Shown here: positions 42,323-54,837 of the stretch, piece by piece
Numbering within the stretch: the stretch's first letter is position 1
Layout: every line of letters starts with the position of its first letter
Assembly: GCA_035610835.1 (NCBI GenBank)
Contig: CM069443.1
Location: 88,782,690-88,846,689, forward strand
Direction: 5' to 3'
Length of the DNA: 64,000 nt
From: Ophiura sarsii
Lineage: Eukaryota; Echinodermata; Ophiuroidea; Amphilepidida; Ophiuridae
Notes under the pieces: model-generated
Database searches by the model: none
What the model saw: only the letters and a program-made list of their open reading frames with translations
Told to the model about the DNA's origin: nothing
Translations under genes and position numbers: made by a program

Positions 42323-43570
42323 ATGGTATTAAACAGGATAAGACCATTTGTTGACCCCTTGCTGCGTTGGAACCAGAATGGCTTCAGACAGCATAGATCA
42401 ACCGTCTCTCAAATACTGGCTCTGAGACGTATCATTGAAGGCATGAAGACAAAGAATCTTCCTCTGGCAGTAGTATTCATAGATTACTCAAAAGCTTTCG
42501 ATTCGATCCATCGTGAACGGATGTTCCAAATCCTACATGCGTATGGTATTCCAGGAGTCATCATTGATGCAATCAAGGCTATCTACACAGATTCATCTGC
42601 CTTAGTGATATCTGCAGACGGTGATACCGAACCTTTCGAGATTCTGGCTGGAGTTCTACAAGGAGACACCCTTGCTCCATTCCTCTTCATAGTGGTAGTA
42701 GATTACATCATGCGGCATGCCTTGAAGGACATCAACCAATCCACCGGGATCGTTCTTGAGAGAAGGAAGAGTAGACGTCATCCAGAGCTACGCCTTCATG
42801 ATTTGGACTTCGCTGATGACATAGCACTCTTGTCTTCATTCATTGAGTCAGCTGAAATTCTGCTACAGCATATCGAAGAAGCTTCAAACTGTGTTGGCCT
42901 GCACCTTAATGTTGAAAAAACCAAGACTCTGCTAGTCGGCATCCCATCCTCCACAAATGTCACAACTCTGAGTGGTGCCAAACTTGACAACATCAAGGAG
43001 TTTAAGTACCTAGGATCGTCAATGCCAGACTCTTTCCATGACTTCAAGTGCCGGAAAGCTCAAGCCTGGGTTGCATGCAACAAGCTGGAGAAGATATGGA
43101 AATCTAAACTTGATAGGCCAACTAAAATCAAGTTTTTCCGAGCTTGCGTGGAAAGTATTCTACTATATGGTTCAGAGACATGGACAGTTACAAAGACTTT
43201 TGAGGACAGAATAAATGGATGCTACACACAGTTGCTGAGGAGAGTCCTTAACATCAGTTGGAGAGACCACAAAACTAATGAAGAGGTGTATGGTGAAATT
43301 CCTCCGCTGGCTAACTCAGTAAGGAAGCGACGGCTCCAGTTTGCTGGACACTGCCTACGAGCATCCGATCAACCTGTCTCCCGAGTGCTTTTCTGGACTC
43401 CAAGTGAAGGCCATTCATCCCGTGGCAGGAGATCCACCACCTATCCTGACAGCATCTCAAAGGACCTTGATCTTGAACCCAATGAAGTTCAACAGCTTAT
43501 GTTGGATAAACTTGCTTGGAGGAAATTTGTAACTGCTGCTTCCAATATTCCGTCCAAGGACGACCGATGA
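42323..43570 (+). CDS. RTE-like non-LTR reverse transcriptase, 5'-truncated, copy 1
   Basis: A 415-residue open frame. Fingers/palm motifs: QNGFRQHRSTVSQILALRR (19-37), FIDYSKAFDS with catalytic Asp near 54 (motif A), AGVLQGDTLAPFLFIVVVDY (motif B), LDFADDIALL with FADD at 163-166 (motif C), then NVEKTKTL and FKYLGS. A thumb/C-terminal region follows with LLYGSETWTVT, RRRLQFAGHCLRA and EWR-like LAWRKF. The N-terminal endonuclease and first RT blocks are missing, because the insertion starts at NRMVLNRIR. The stop TGA runs into (TGA)n, the short 3' tail of RTE-group LINEs. TTTGATCTCA flanks both ends but also occurs in the satellite. The ATG is internal, so the frame is a fragment and not an active element. 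Confidence 0.88.
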   Translation: MVLNRIRPFVDPLLRWNQNGFRQHRSTVSQILALRRIIEGMKTKNLPLAVVFIDYSKAFDSIHRERMFQILHAYGIPGVIIDAIKAIYTDSSALVISADGDTEPFEILAGVLQGDTLAPFLFIVVVDYIMRHALKDINQSTGIVLERRKSRRHPELRLHDLDFADDIALLSSFIESAEILLQHIEEASNCVGLHLNVEKTKTLLVGIPSSTNVTTLSGAKLDNIKEFKYLGSSMPDSFHDFKCRKAQAWVACNKLEKIWKSKLDRPTKIKFFRACVESILLYGSETWTVTKTFEDRINGCYTQLLRRVLNISWRDHKTNEEVYGEIPPLANSVRKRRLQFAGHCLRASDQPVSRVLFWTPSEGHSSRGRRSTTYPDSISKDLDLEPNEVQQLMLDKLAWRKFVTAASNIPSKDDR

Positions 43571-45736
43571 TGATGATGATTTGATCTCACTGCAAATAAT
43601 TCTGTGTGTGTACACTAAATGGGAGTATCATTTGATCTCATTGCAAATGATTCTGTGTGTGTACACTAAATGGGAGTATTATTTGATCTCATTGCAAATG
43701 ATTCTGTGTATGTACACTAAATGGGAGTACCATTTGATCTCATTGCAAATGATTCTGTGTGTGTACACTAAATGGGAGTATCATTTGATCTCATTGCAAA
43801 TGATTCTGTGTATGTACACTAAATGGGAGTATCATTTGATCTCATTGCAAATGATTCTGTGTGTGTACACTAAATGGGTGTATCATTTGATCTCATTGCA
43901 AATGATTCTGTGTGTGTACACTAAATGGGAGTATTATTTGATCTCATTGCAAATGATTCTGTGTGTGTACACTAAATGGGAGTATCATTTGATCTCATTG
44001 CAAATGATTCTGTGTGTGTACACTAAATGGGTGTATCATTTGATCTCATTGCAAATGATTCTGTGTGTGTACACTAAATGGGAGTATCATTTGATCTCAT
44101 TGCAAATGATTCTGTGTGTGTACACTAAATAAAAGTATTATTTGATCTCATTGCAAATAATTCTGTGTGTGTACACTAAATGGGAGTATCATTTGATCTC
44201 ATTGCAAATGATTCTGTGTGTGTACACTAAATGGGAGTATCATTTGATCTCATTGCAAATGATTCTGTGTGTGTACACTAAATGGGAGTATCATTTGATC
44301 TCATTGCAAATGATTCTGTGTGTGTACACTAAATGGGAGTATCATTTGATCTCATTGCAAATGATTCTGTGTGTGTACACTAAATGGGTGTATCATTTGA
44401 TCTCATTGCAAATGATTCTGTGTGTGTACACTAAATGGGAGTATTATTTGATCTCATTGCAAATGATTCTGTGTGTGTACACTAAATGGGAGTATCATTT
44501 GATCTCATTGCAAATGATTCTGTGTATGTACACTAAATGGGAGTATCATTTGATCTCATTGCAAATGATTCTGTGTGTGTACACTAAATGGGAGTATTAT
44601 TTGATCTCATTGCAAATGATTCTGTGTGTGTACACTAAATGGGAGTATTATTTGATCTCATTGCAAATGATTCTGTGTGTGTACACTAAATGGGAGTAGC
44701 ATTTGATCTCATTGCAAATGATTCTGTGTGTGTACACTAAATGGGAGTATCATTTGATCTCATTCCAAATGATTCTGTGTGTGTACACTAAACGGGAGTA
44801 TTATTTGATCTCATTGCAAATGATTCTGTGTGTGTACACTAAATGGGAGTATCATTTGATCTCATTGCAAATGATTCTGTGTATGTACACTAAATGGGAG
44901 TATCATTTGATCTCATTGCAAATGATTCTGTGTGTGTACACTAAATGGGAGTATCATTTGATCTCATTGCAAATGATTCTCTGTGTGTACACTAAATGGG
45001 TGTATCATTTGATCTCATTGCAAATGATTCTGTGTATGTACACTAAATGGGAGTATCATTTGATCTCATTGCAAATGATTCTGTGTGTGTACACTAAATG
45101 GGAGTATCATTTGATCTCATTGCAAATGATTCTGTGTATGTACACTAAATGGGAGTATCATTTGATCTCATTGCAAATGATTCTGTGTGTGTACACTAAA
45201 TGGGAGTATCATTTGATCTCATTGCAAATGATTCTGTGTGTGTACACTAAATGGGAGTATTATTTGATCTCATTGCAAATGATTCTGTGTATGTACACTA
45301 AATGGGAGTATCATTTGATCTCATTGCAAATGATTCTGTGTGTGTACACTAAATGGGAGTATTATTTGATCTCATTGCAAATGATTCTGTGTGTGTACAC
45401 TAAATGGGTGTATCATTTGATCTCATTGCAAATGATTCTGTGTGTGTACACTAAATGGGAGTATTATTTGATCTCATTTCAAATGATTCTGTGTGTGTAC
45501 ACTAAATGGGAGTATCATTTGATCTCATTGCAAATGATTCTGTGTGTGTACACTAAATGGGAGTATCATTTGATCTCATTACAAATGATTCTGTGTGTGT
45601 ACACTAAATGGGAGTATCATTTGATCTCATTGCAAATGATTCTGTGTGTGTACACTAAATGGGTGTATCATTTGATCTCATTGCAAATGATTCTGTGTGT
45701 GTACACTAAATAAAAGTATTATTTGATCTCAACAGG

Positions 45737-46984
45737 ATGGTATTAAACAGGATAAGACCATTTGTTGACCCCTTGCTGCGTTGGAACCAGAATGGCTTCA
45801 GACAGCATAGATCAACCGTCTCTCAAATACTGGCTCTGAGACGTATCATTGAAGGCATGAAGACAAAGAATCTTCCTCTGGCAGTAGTATTCATAGATTA
45901 CTCAAAAGCTTTCGATTCGATCCATCGTGAACGGATGTTCCAAATCCTACATGCGTATGGTATTCCAGGAGTCATCATTGATGCAATCAAGGCTATCTAC
46001 ACAGATTCATCTGCCTTAGTGATATCTGCAGACGGTGATACCGAACCTTTCGAGATTCTGGCTGGAGTTCTACAAGGAGACACCCTTGCTCCATTCCTCT
46101 TCATAGTGGTAGTAGATTACATCATGCGGCATGCCTTGAAGGACATCAACCAATCCACCGGGATCGTTCTTGAGAGAAGGAAGAGTAGACGTCATCCAGA
46201 GCTACGCCTTCATGATTTGGACTTCGCTGATGACATAGCACTCTTGTCTTCATTCATTGAGTCAGCTGAAATTCTGCTACAGCATATCGAAGAAGCTTCA
46301 AACTGTGTTGGCCTGCACCTTAATGTTGAAAAAACCAAGACTCTGCTAGTCGGCATCCCATCCTCCACAAATGTCACAACTCTGAGTGGTGCCAAACTTG
46401 ACAACATCAAGGAGTTTAAGTACCTAGGATCGTCAATGCCAGACTCTTTCCATGACTTCAAGTGCCGGAAAGCTCAAGCCTGGGTTGCATGCAACAAGCT
46501 GGAGAAGATATGGAAATCTAAACTTGATAGGCCAACTAAAATCAAGTTTTTCCGAGCTTGCGTGGAAAGTATTCTACTATATGGTTCAGAGACATGGACA
46601 GTTACAAAGACTTTTGAGGACAGAATAAATGGATGCTACACACAGTTGCTGAGGAGAGTCCTTAACATCAGTTGGAGAGACCACAAAACTAATGAAGAGG
46701 TGTATGGTGAAATTCCTCCGCTGGCTAACTCAGTAAGGAAGCGACGGCTCCAGTTTGCTGGACACTGCCTACGAGCATCCGATCAACCTGTCTCCCGAGT
46801 GCTTTTCTGGACTCCAAGTGAAGGCCATTCATCCCGTGGCAGGAGATCCACCACCTATCCTGACAGCATCTCAAAGGACCTTGATCTTGAACCCAATGAA
46901 GTTCAACAGCTTATGTTGGATAAACTTGCTTGGAGGAAATTTGTAACTGCTGCTTCCAATATTCCGTCCAAGGACGACCGATGA
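45737..46984 (+). CDS. RTE-like reverse transcriptase fragment, copy 2
   Basis: Identical in protein sequence to the copy 3,414 bp upstream, with the same truncation point, same (TGA)n tail and same satellite flanks. It arose by amplification of the satellite block, not by independent retrotransposition, because the junctions are identical. Confidence 0.88.
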   Translation: MVLNRIRPFVDPLLRWNQNGFRQHRSTVSQILALRRIIEGMKTKNLPLAVVFIDYSKAFDSIHRERMFQILHAYGIPGVIIDAIKAIYTDSSALVISADGDTEPFEILAGVLQGDTLAPFLFIVVVDYIMRHALKDINQSTGIVLERRKSRRHPELRLHDLDFADDIALLSSFIESAEILLQHIEEASNCVGLHLNVEKTKTLLVGIPSSTNVTTLSGAKLDNIKEFKYLGSSMPDSFHDFKCRKAQAWVACNKLEKIWKSKLDRPTKIKFFRACVESILLYGSETWTVTKTFEDRINGCYTQLLRRVLNISWRDHKTNEEVYGEIPPLANSVRKRRLQFAGHCLRASDQPVSRVLFWTPSEGHSSRGRRSTTYPDSISKDLDLEPNEVQQLMLDKLAWRKFVTAASNIPSKDDR

Positions 46985-49150
46985 TGATGATGATTTGATC
47001 TCACTGCAAATAATTCTGTGTGTGTACACTAAATGGGAGTATCATTTGATCTCATTGCAAATGATTCTGTGTGTGTACACTAAATGGGAGTATTATTTGA
47101 TCTCATTGCAAATGATTCTGTGTATGTACACTAAATGGGAGTATCATTTGATCTCATTGCAAATGATTCTGTGTGTGTACACTAAATGGGAGTATCATTT
47201 GATCTCATTGCAAATGATTCTGTGTATGTACACTAAATGGGAGTATCATTTGATCTCATTGCAAATGATTCTGTGTGTGTACACTAAATGGGTGTATCAT
47301 TTGATCTCATTGCAAATGATTCTGTGTGTGTACACTAAATGGGAGTATTATTTGATCTCATTGCAAATGATTCTGTGTGTGTACACTAAATGGGAGTATC
47401 ATTTGATCTCATTGCAAATGATTCTGTGTGTGTACACTAAATGGGTGTATCATTTGATCTCATTGCAAATGATTCTGTGTGTGTACACTAAATGGGAGTA
47501 TCATTTGATCTCATTGCAAATGATTCTGTGTGTGTACACTAAATAAAAGTATTATTTGATCTCATTGCAAATAATTCTGTGTGTGTACACTAAATGGGAG
47601 TATCATTTGATCTCATTGCAAATGATTCTGTGTGTGTACACTAAATGGGAGTATCATTTGATCTCATTGCAAATGATTCTGTGTGTGTACACTAAATGGG
47701 AGTATCATTTGATCTCATTGCAAATGATTCTGTGTGTGTACACTAAATGGGAGTATCATTTGATCTCATTGCAAATGATTCTGTGTGTGTACACTAAATG
47801 GGTGTATCATTTGATCTCATTGCAAATGATTCTGTGTGTGTACACTAAATGGGAGTATTATTTGATCTCATTGCAAATGATTCTGTGTGTGTACACTAAA
47901 TGGGAGTATCATTTGATCTCATTGCAAATGATTCTGTGTATGTACACTAAATGGGAGTATCATTTGATCTCATTGCAAATGATTCTGTGTGTGTACACTA
48001 AATGGGAGTATTATTTGATCTCATTGCAAATGATTCTGTGTGTGTACACTAAATGGGAGTATTATTTGATCTCATTGCAAATGATTCTGTGTGTGTACAC
48101 TAAATGGGAGTAGCATTTGATCTCATTGCAAATGATTCTGTGTGTGTACACTAAATGGGAGTATCATTTGATCTCATTCCAAATGATTCTGTGTGTGTAC
48201 ACTAAACGGGAGTATTATTTGATCTCATTGCAAATGATTCTGTGTGTGTACACTAAATGGGAGTATCATTTGATCTCATTGCAAATGATTCTGTGTATGT
48301 ACACTAAATGGGAGTATCATTTGATCTCATTGCAAATGATTCTGTGTGTGTACACTAAATGGGAGTATCATTTGATCTCATTGCAAATGATTCTCTGTGT
48401 GTACACTAAATGGGTGTATCATTTGATCTCATTGCAAATGATTCTGTGTATGTACACTAAATGGGAGTATCATTTGATCTCATTGCAAATGATTCTGTGT
48501 GTGTACACTAAATGGGAGTATCATTTGATCTCATTGCAAATGATTCTGTGTATGTACACTAAATGGGAGTATCATTTGATCTCATTGCAAATGATTCTGT
48601 GTGTGTACACTAAATGGGAGTATCATTTGATCTCATTGCAAATGATTCTGTGTGTGTACACTAAATGGGAGTATTATTTGATCTCATTGCAAATGATTCT
48701 GTGTATGTACACTAAATGGGAGTATCATTTGATCTCATTGCAAATGATTCTGTGTGTGTACACTAAATGGGAGTATTATTTGATCTCATTGCAAATGATT
48801 CTGTGTGTGTACACTAAATGGGTGTATCATTTGATCTCATTGCAAATGATTCTGTGTGTGTACACTAAATGGGAGTATTATTTGATCTCATTTCAAATGA
48901 TTCTGTGTGTGTACACTAAATGGGAGTATCATTTGATCTCATTGCAAATGATTCTGTGTGTGTACACTAAATGGGAGTATCATTTGATCTCATTACAAAT
49001 GATTCTGTGTGTGTACACTAAATGGGAGTATCATTTGATCTCATTGCAAATGATTCTGTGTGTGTACACTAAATGGGTGTATCATTTGATCTCATTGCAA
49101 ATGATTCTGTGTGTGTACACTAAATAAAAGTATTATTTGATCTCAACAGG

Positions 49151-50398
49151 ATGGTATTAAACAGGATAAGACCATTTGTTGACCCCTTGCTGCGTTGGAA
49201 CCAGAATGGCTTCAGACAGCATAGATCAACCGTCTCTCAAATACTGGCTCTGAGACGTATCATTGAAGGCATGAAGACAAAGAATCTTCCTCTGGCAGTA
49301 GTATTCATAGATTACTCAAAAGCTTTCGATTCGATCCATCGTGAACGGATGTTCCAAATCCTACATGCGTATGGTATTCCAGGAGTCATCATTGATGCAA
49401 TCAAGGCTATCTACACAGATTCATCTGCCTTAGTGATATCTGCAGACGGTGATACCGAACCTTTCGAGATTCTGGCTGGAGTTCTACAAGGAGACACCCT
49501 TGCTCCATTCCTCTTCATAGTGGTAGTAGATTACATCATGCGGCATGCCTTGAAGGACATCAACCAATCCACCGGGATCGTTCTTGAGAGAAGGAAGAGT
49601 AGACGTCATCCAGAGCTACGCCTTCATGATTTGGACTTCGCTGATGACATAGCACTCTTGTCTTCATTCATTGAGTCAGCTGAAATTCTGCTACAGCATA
49701 TCGAAGAAGCTTCAAACTGTGTTGGCCTGCACCTTAATGTTGAAAAAACCAAGACTCTGCTAGTCGGCATCCCATCCTCCACAAATGTCACAACTCTGAG
49801 TGGTGCCAAACTTGACAACATCAAGGAGTTTAAGTACCTAGGATCGTCAATGCCAGACTCTTTCCATGACTTCAAGTGCCGGAAAGCTCAAGCCTGGGTT
49901 GCATGCAACAAGCTGGAGAAGATATGGAAATCTAAACTTGATAGGCCAACTAAAATCAAGTTTTTCCGAGCTTGCGTGGAAAGTATTCTACTATATGGTT
50001 CAGAGACATGGACAGTTACAAAGACTTTTGAGGACAGAATAAATGGATGCTACACACAGTTGCTGAGGAGAGTCCTTAACATCAGTTGGAGAGACCACAA
50101 AACTAATGAAGAGGTGTATGGTGAAATTCCTCCGCTGGCTAACTCAGTAAGGAAGCGACGGCTCCAGTTTGCTGGACACTGCCTACGAGCATCCGATCAA
50201 CCTGTCTCCCGAGTGCTTTTCTGGACTCCAAGTGAAGGCCATTCATCCCGTGGCAGGAGATCCACCACCTATCCTGACAGCATCTCAAAGGACCTTGATC
50301 TTGAACCCAATGAAGTTCAACAGCTTATGTTGGATAAACTTGCTTGGAGGAAATTTGTAACTGCTGCTTCCAATATTCCGTCCAAGGACGACCGATGA
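49151..50398 (+). CDS. RTE-like reverse transcriptase fragment, copy 3
   Basis: The third copy, again exactly 3,414 bp further, with identical protein and junctions. The downstream satellite is the same for about 340 bp and then follows a different order of variants, marking the end of the amplified block. Confidence 0.88.
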   Translation: MVLNRIRPFVDPLLRWNQNGFRQHRSTVSQILALRRIIEGMKTKNLPLAVVFIDYSKAFDSIHRERMFQILHAYGIPGVIIDAIKAIYTDSSALVISADGDTEPFEILAGVLQGDTLAPFLFIVVVDYIMRHALKDINQSTGIVLERRKSRRHPELRLHDLDFADDIALLSSFIESAEILLQHIEEASNCVGLHLNVEKTKTLLVGIPSSTNVTTLSGAKLDNIKEFKYLGSSMPDSFHDFKCRKAQAWVACNKLEKIWKSKLDRPTKIKFFRACVESILLYGSETWTVTKTFEDRINGCYTQLLRRVLNISWRDHKTNEEVYGEIPPLANSVRKRRLQFAGHCLRASDQPVSRVLFWTPSEGHSSRGRRSTTYPDSISKDLDLEPNEVQQLMLDKLAWRKFVTAASNIPSKDDR

Positions 50399-51959
50399 TG
50401 ATGATGATTTGATCTCACTGCAAATAATTCTGTGTGTGTACACTAAATGGGAGTATCATTTGATCTCATTGCAAATGATTCTGTGTGTGTACACTAAATG
50501 GGAGTATTATTTGATCTCATTGCAAATGATTCTGTGTATGTACACTAAATGGGAGTATCATTTGATCTCATTGCAAATGATTCTGTGTGTGTACACTAAA
50601 TGGGAGTATCATTTGATCTCATTGCAAATGATTCTGTGTATGTACACTAAATGGGAGTATCATTTGATCTCATTGCAAATGATTCTGTGTGTGTACACTA
50701 AATGGGTGTATCATTTGATCTCATTGCAAATGATTCTGTGTGTGTACACTAAATGGGAGTATCATTTGATCTCATTGCAAATGATTCTGTGTGTGTACAC
50801 TAAATAAAAGTATTATTTGATCTCATTGCAAATAATTCTGTGTGTGTACACTAAATGGGAGTATCATTTGATCTCATTGCAAATGATTCTGTGTGTGTAC
50901 ACTAAATGGGAGTATCATTTGATCTCATTGCAAATGATTCTGTGTGTGTACACTAAATGGGAGTATCATTTGATCTCATTGCAAATGATTCTGTGTGTGT
51001 ACACTAAATGGGAGTATCATTTGATCTCATTGCAAATGATTCTGTGTGTGTACACTAAATGGGAGTATTATTTGATCTCATTGCAAATAATTCTGTGTGT
51101 GTACACTAAATGGGAGTATCATTTGATCTCATTGCAAATGATTCTGTGTGTGTACACTAAATGGGAGTATCATTTGATCTCATTGCAAATGATTCTGTGT
51201 GTGTACACTAAATGGGAGTATCATTTGATCTCATTGCAAATGATTCTGTGTGTGTACACTAAATGGGAGTATCATTTGATCTCATTGCAAATGATTCTGT
51301 GTGTGTACACTAAATGGGAGTATCATTTGATCTCATTGCAAAGATTCTGTGTGTGTACACTAAATGGGAGTATCATTTGATCTCATTGCAAATGATTCTG
51401 TGTGTGTACACTAAATGGGAGTATCATTTGATCTCATTGCAAATGATTCTGTGTGTGTACACTAAATGGGAGTATCATTTGATCTCATTGCAAATGATTC
51501 TGTGTGTGTACACTAAATGGGAGTATTATTTGATCTCATTGCAAATGATTCTGTGTGTGTACACTAAATGGGCGTATCATTTGATCTCATTGCAAATGAT
51601 TCTGTGTATGTACACTAAATGGGAGTATCATTTGATCTCATTGCAAATGATTCTGTGTGTGTACACTAAATGGGTGTATCATTTGATCTCATTGCAAATG
51701 ATTCTGTGTGTGTACACTAAATGGGAGTATCATTTGATCTCATTGCAAATGATTCTGTGTGTGTACACTAAATGGGTGTATCATTTGATCTCATTGCAAA
51801 TGATTCTGTGTGTGTACACTAAATGGGAGTATCATTTGATCTCATTGCAAATGATTCTGTGTGTGTACACTAAATGGGAGTATCATTTGATCTCATTGCA
51901 TGATTCTGTGTGTGTACACTAAATGTATTTCTTGAATCAATTCTACAATATTTCGTACT

Positions 51960-52078
51960 TCATTCGTAGCCAAAAGTGTTATACTCTTTGGTTACTTGGT
52001 CAATGGTGCCGTTGAAAACGGTTGCATTTGGTTTGTGATACCAACCAACAAAGAAAATCATAATCCAAACTAGCGATA
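51960..52078 (-). CDS. Possible terminal exon of a membrane protein
   Basis: Minus strand: a pyrimidine-rich tract (CCTTTTTCCTTTTGTAATTTG ... CTATCGCTAG) precedes a reading LVWIMIFFVGWYHKPNATVF, then NGTIDQVTKEYNTFGYE and stop. This is a hydrophobic segment followed by a short polar tail with two N-glycosylation-type sequons (NAT, NGT), as at the end of a single-pass or multi-pass membrane protein. I do not recognise it. No partner exon or poly(A) signal was identified. Confidence 0.25.
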
Positions 52079-52199
52079 GTGACAAATTACAAAAGGAAAA
52101 AAGGCCTATCATGTAATGGAAAAGCATAGGTTTGTAGATGGATTCATTTAATAAACAATTTTGAAATGCACACACAACGTGCATAAAATAATATAAAAT

Positions 52200-52520
52200 A
52201 ATATAATATGAAATATGGACTTGATCCTGTTACATGGTTTTACAGATCTGTTTCGTAAGGACCGTCAGGGCCTCACTCGTCAGAAACTCAATACAGAATG
52301 GTGGTAAATTATCATACACACACCAGTGCGACCCTGTATACACATGTTATACGCATAAAAACCTGAAAGTTTATATAAAGTTCATAAACACATGTGTACA
52401 CATGATTGAGTACGCATAAAAAGACAACCTGAAAGTTTATATAAAGTTCATAGATCACAAGAAGTCACTCAAAATGCATGGTGTCAGAGCACTTGAGTAT
52501 CAATTGATAGATCCTATAAA
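52200..52520. other. Short local duplication, no gene
   Basis: The phrase CCTGAAAGTTTATATAAAGT plus TCATA occurs twice (about 52362 and 52430), each preceded by TACGCATAAAA. Confidence 0.5.
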
Positions 52521-52524
52521 ATAA

Positions 52525-52830
52525 TATATATAAAATAATATATATTTTTATTAATATATTCTTTAATTTATTATTTAACAAAAACAGTAAATGATCAAAA
52601 AACACACCTCGCCAAATTCTCGTAACAATTTATTATACTCGTAACAATTTATTATACTCGTAACAATTTATTATACAGATATTTCTTTATTTATTATTTT
52701 TATTAATAAATTCTTTAATTTCTTATTTTACAAAAACAGTAAATGATCAAAAACACACCTCGCCAAATACCCGTAACAATTTATTATACTCGTAACAATT
52801 TATTATACAGATATATCTTTGCCATACTGA
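52525..52830. repeat. AT-rich tandem duplication (~150 bp x 2) with inner 19-bp repeats
   Basis: The block AACAAAAACAGTAAATGATCA ... ACACACCTCGCCAAAT ... CAGATAT occurs twice. Inside, CTCGTAACAATTTATTATA is repeated three times in the first and about two times in the second. Confidence 0.88.
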
Positions 52831-52883
52831 AATCGTCGAGCGCTGTGTCCATGGTGTCTGATCATAAATTAATTGATTACTGT

Positions 52884-53168
52884 TCAGCACAGCACAGCCC
52901 TTTTATGGCAAAAGGATGTATCTTATATGTACTTTCTTAATGATATACTTCCTTTTAACATGGATTGTGTTAACTTGGTTCAATAATCCTCACTTAGGAA
53001 AAGGTTGCAACTTGTAAAGACAATAAAAGTAATATACTGCCTTTTACCACTACGTGATTTATGGAGAAAAAGCTAACTTTGATCATTTTAAAAGTAAGTA
53101 TACTGTTAGAAAACTACATATAGGCCTAAGATACATTCTTTTGCCATAAAAGGGCTGAGCACTGCTAA
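52884..53168. mobile_element. 285-bp MITE with ~80-bp arms
   Basis: AGCCCTTTTATGGCAAAAGG and ATGTATCTTA at the left are inverted at the right (TAAGATACATTC, TTTTGCCATAAAAGGGCT), with further complementarity inward (ACTTCCTTTTAACAT / TTTAAAAGTAAGTATAC). No clear target duplication. Confidence 0.75.
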
Positions 53169-53441
53169 GCTTTTTTACCGTCAAAGTTGTAACCCAACTT
53201 TCGTTTAACGAGAAGCAGTCGCTTTCATCGGAGGGAAAATGGCTGATGACAAATTGTATACTACTGATTGCATTTGCCAGAAGGTTTTTTGTATTCGCAG
53301 GGGGAAGTATTACATTAATAGAGTTGCTGCATCGACACCAAATACAAAATGGACATTGTGATTAATTATTGTTTAATACATCGGGCCTACATATTATTTG
53401 AAAAATAAATGTAGTCTTCGACACAAATTAGTACGGCAATA

Positions 53442-53907
53442 AACTGCTCACAAAAAGTATCGAAACACTTAGAAATGATCCAATATATAACGGCTCGAAA
53501 GGGTATGCATCAATCGAAGCAAATAACCAAGTGCATAATTTTGTTCTGCGTATTTTGACACCTCGATCGATGAGATACGATGTTGCGGAGCGGAGTTATT
53601 GTCATTTCAATGGGCGTGGGTCCAGTTTCAAAAGTGACAATCATCCTATAGAAAGAGGTTTGCATTACTGTTTAGAATGATCAGATTCGTGATTTTCAAT
53701 AAGGAGGAGTGTCACTTTTGAAACTGGACCCACGATCATTGAAATGACAATAACTCCGCTCCGCAACATCGTATCTCAACGATCGAGGTGTCAAAATACG
53801 CAGAACAAAATTATGCACTTAGTTATCTGCTTCGATTAATGCATACATTTTCGAGCCGTTATATATTGGATCATTTCTAAGTGTTTCGATACTTTTTGTG
53901 AGCAGTT
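53442..53907. mobile_element. 466-bp palindromic TA-flanked MITE
   Basis: The ends AACTGCTCACAAAAAGTATC and GATACTTTTTGTGAGCAGTT are perfectly inverted, next to TA. The arms extend about 200 bp. A partial copy of the same family is nested in the element at 33726-35107 (AAGTGTTTCGATACTTTA, GTGTCAAAATGCGCAGAA). Confidence 0.9.
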
Positions 53908-53909
53908 TA

Positions 53910-54835
53910 GTATTTGTGAGCATTATTTTACTGCAAACATGTAATTTAATCATGTTAAAACCAATGCCTGTATGTAAGAAGGTCAATGCAATCAGTGAAA
54001 TTTAAGAGTAATGGAATCGATGGAGGATAGGGTGGCCACGGGGCCGAGATAGATTTATACTTTCATATTTGATAGACTTTTTATTCTATTTAATGATATG
54101 AGACTGGAACTTATCATTCACAGCTAGTTTTAACAATGGGATGTATGTGTTAGACCACTAGAAACTCAAATCTAGTATTTTGCTTTGTTAACATATTTTA
54201 AAACCAAAATGGCCGCCAAATGAATGGTCAAAAGTGGTCAAAATTCCATACAATAGCATAATATCAACCGAAATGTATGATAAAAATATAATTTTAATGA
54301 TGGGATGTATGTGTTAGACCACAAGTAACTCATATCCATTATTTGTGCTCTGTTAAAATAGTTCAAAATCCAAAATTTGACCCCTGTGCAAAAAATTTGA
54401 GGCAAAATTTGACCTTTTACCTATTTTGCCCTATATCTCGGAAACTAAGCATCGGGTGGAAATACAACCATTTTTACATTTTGACCCCTATATGACCTTT
54501 GACCTTCTATAGCGGCCAACCGTACAGGCTACAACACGGCAGCAATATAAAATATTGACTCTTGGCACCCAACTAAACTAATCAGATCATCAAACCTTTT
54601 GTACCTTCTCAGCTGATTAAACCTTATGGGCTCCCGGCCTAAACCTGATATGACTAAAATCGGCCGACCCAGGGGTGGACTGGCCACTGTGGCGTTGTGG
54701 CGATCGCCACATGGGCCGCTTGGTTTTGGCCTTTCAGGCCCGGTTTGGGCCTCTCAGGGCCGGTTACTCAAATTTAGTGACCGTGCGAAAATTTGTGACT
54801 TTGAAATTTTGTGACCGTGCGAAATTTTTTGACCG
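53910..54835. other. No gene; short duplications
   Basis: GATGGGATGTATGTGTTAGACCAC occurs twice (about 54137 and 54298) in a diverged duplication. A GGCC-rich inverted segment lies at 54670-54770 (GGTGGACTGGCCACTG ... GGGCCGGTTACT). No coding region supported. Confidence 0.5.
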
Positions 54836-54836
54836 T

Positions 54837-54837
<1 letters not shown>

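Larger units (their letters stand above)
40834..51925. repeat. 51-bp satellite organised as 3,414-bp higher-order repeats with embedded LINE
   Basis: Unit CATTTGATCTCATTGCAAAT, GATTCTGTGTGTGTACACTA, AATGGGAGTAT (51 bp = 17 codons), so one frame stays open and translates as a 17-residue repeat (LISLQMILCVYTKWEYH). Variants (GTATGTACAC, GGGTGTAT, AAATAAAAG, AGTAGCATT, CTCTGTGTG) recur in the same order every 3,414 bp, together with a LINE insertion. Satellite stretches are 40834-42316, 43581-45730, 46995-49144 and 50409-51925. The first three are nearly identical register for register; the last diverges after about 50750. Confidence 0.97.

Noticed and set aside
42796..43047. 83-codon antisense frame repeated in all three LINE copies
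   Set aside because: It is a shadow of the RT coding sequence on the opposite strand.
42323..50398. Three intact reverse transcriptases as active retrotransposons
   Set aside because: All lack the endonuclease and the first RT blocks, share identical junctions and were multiplied with the satellite.
40839..51922. Long frames of a 17-residue repeat (LISLQMILCVYTKWEYH)
   Set aside because: The 51-bp satellite unit is 17 codons long, so one frame stays open by arithmetic. Breaks coincide with single-base variants of the unit.
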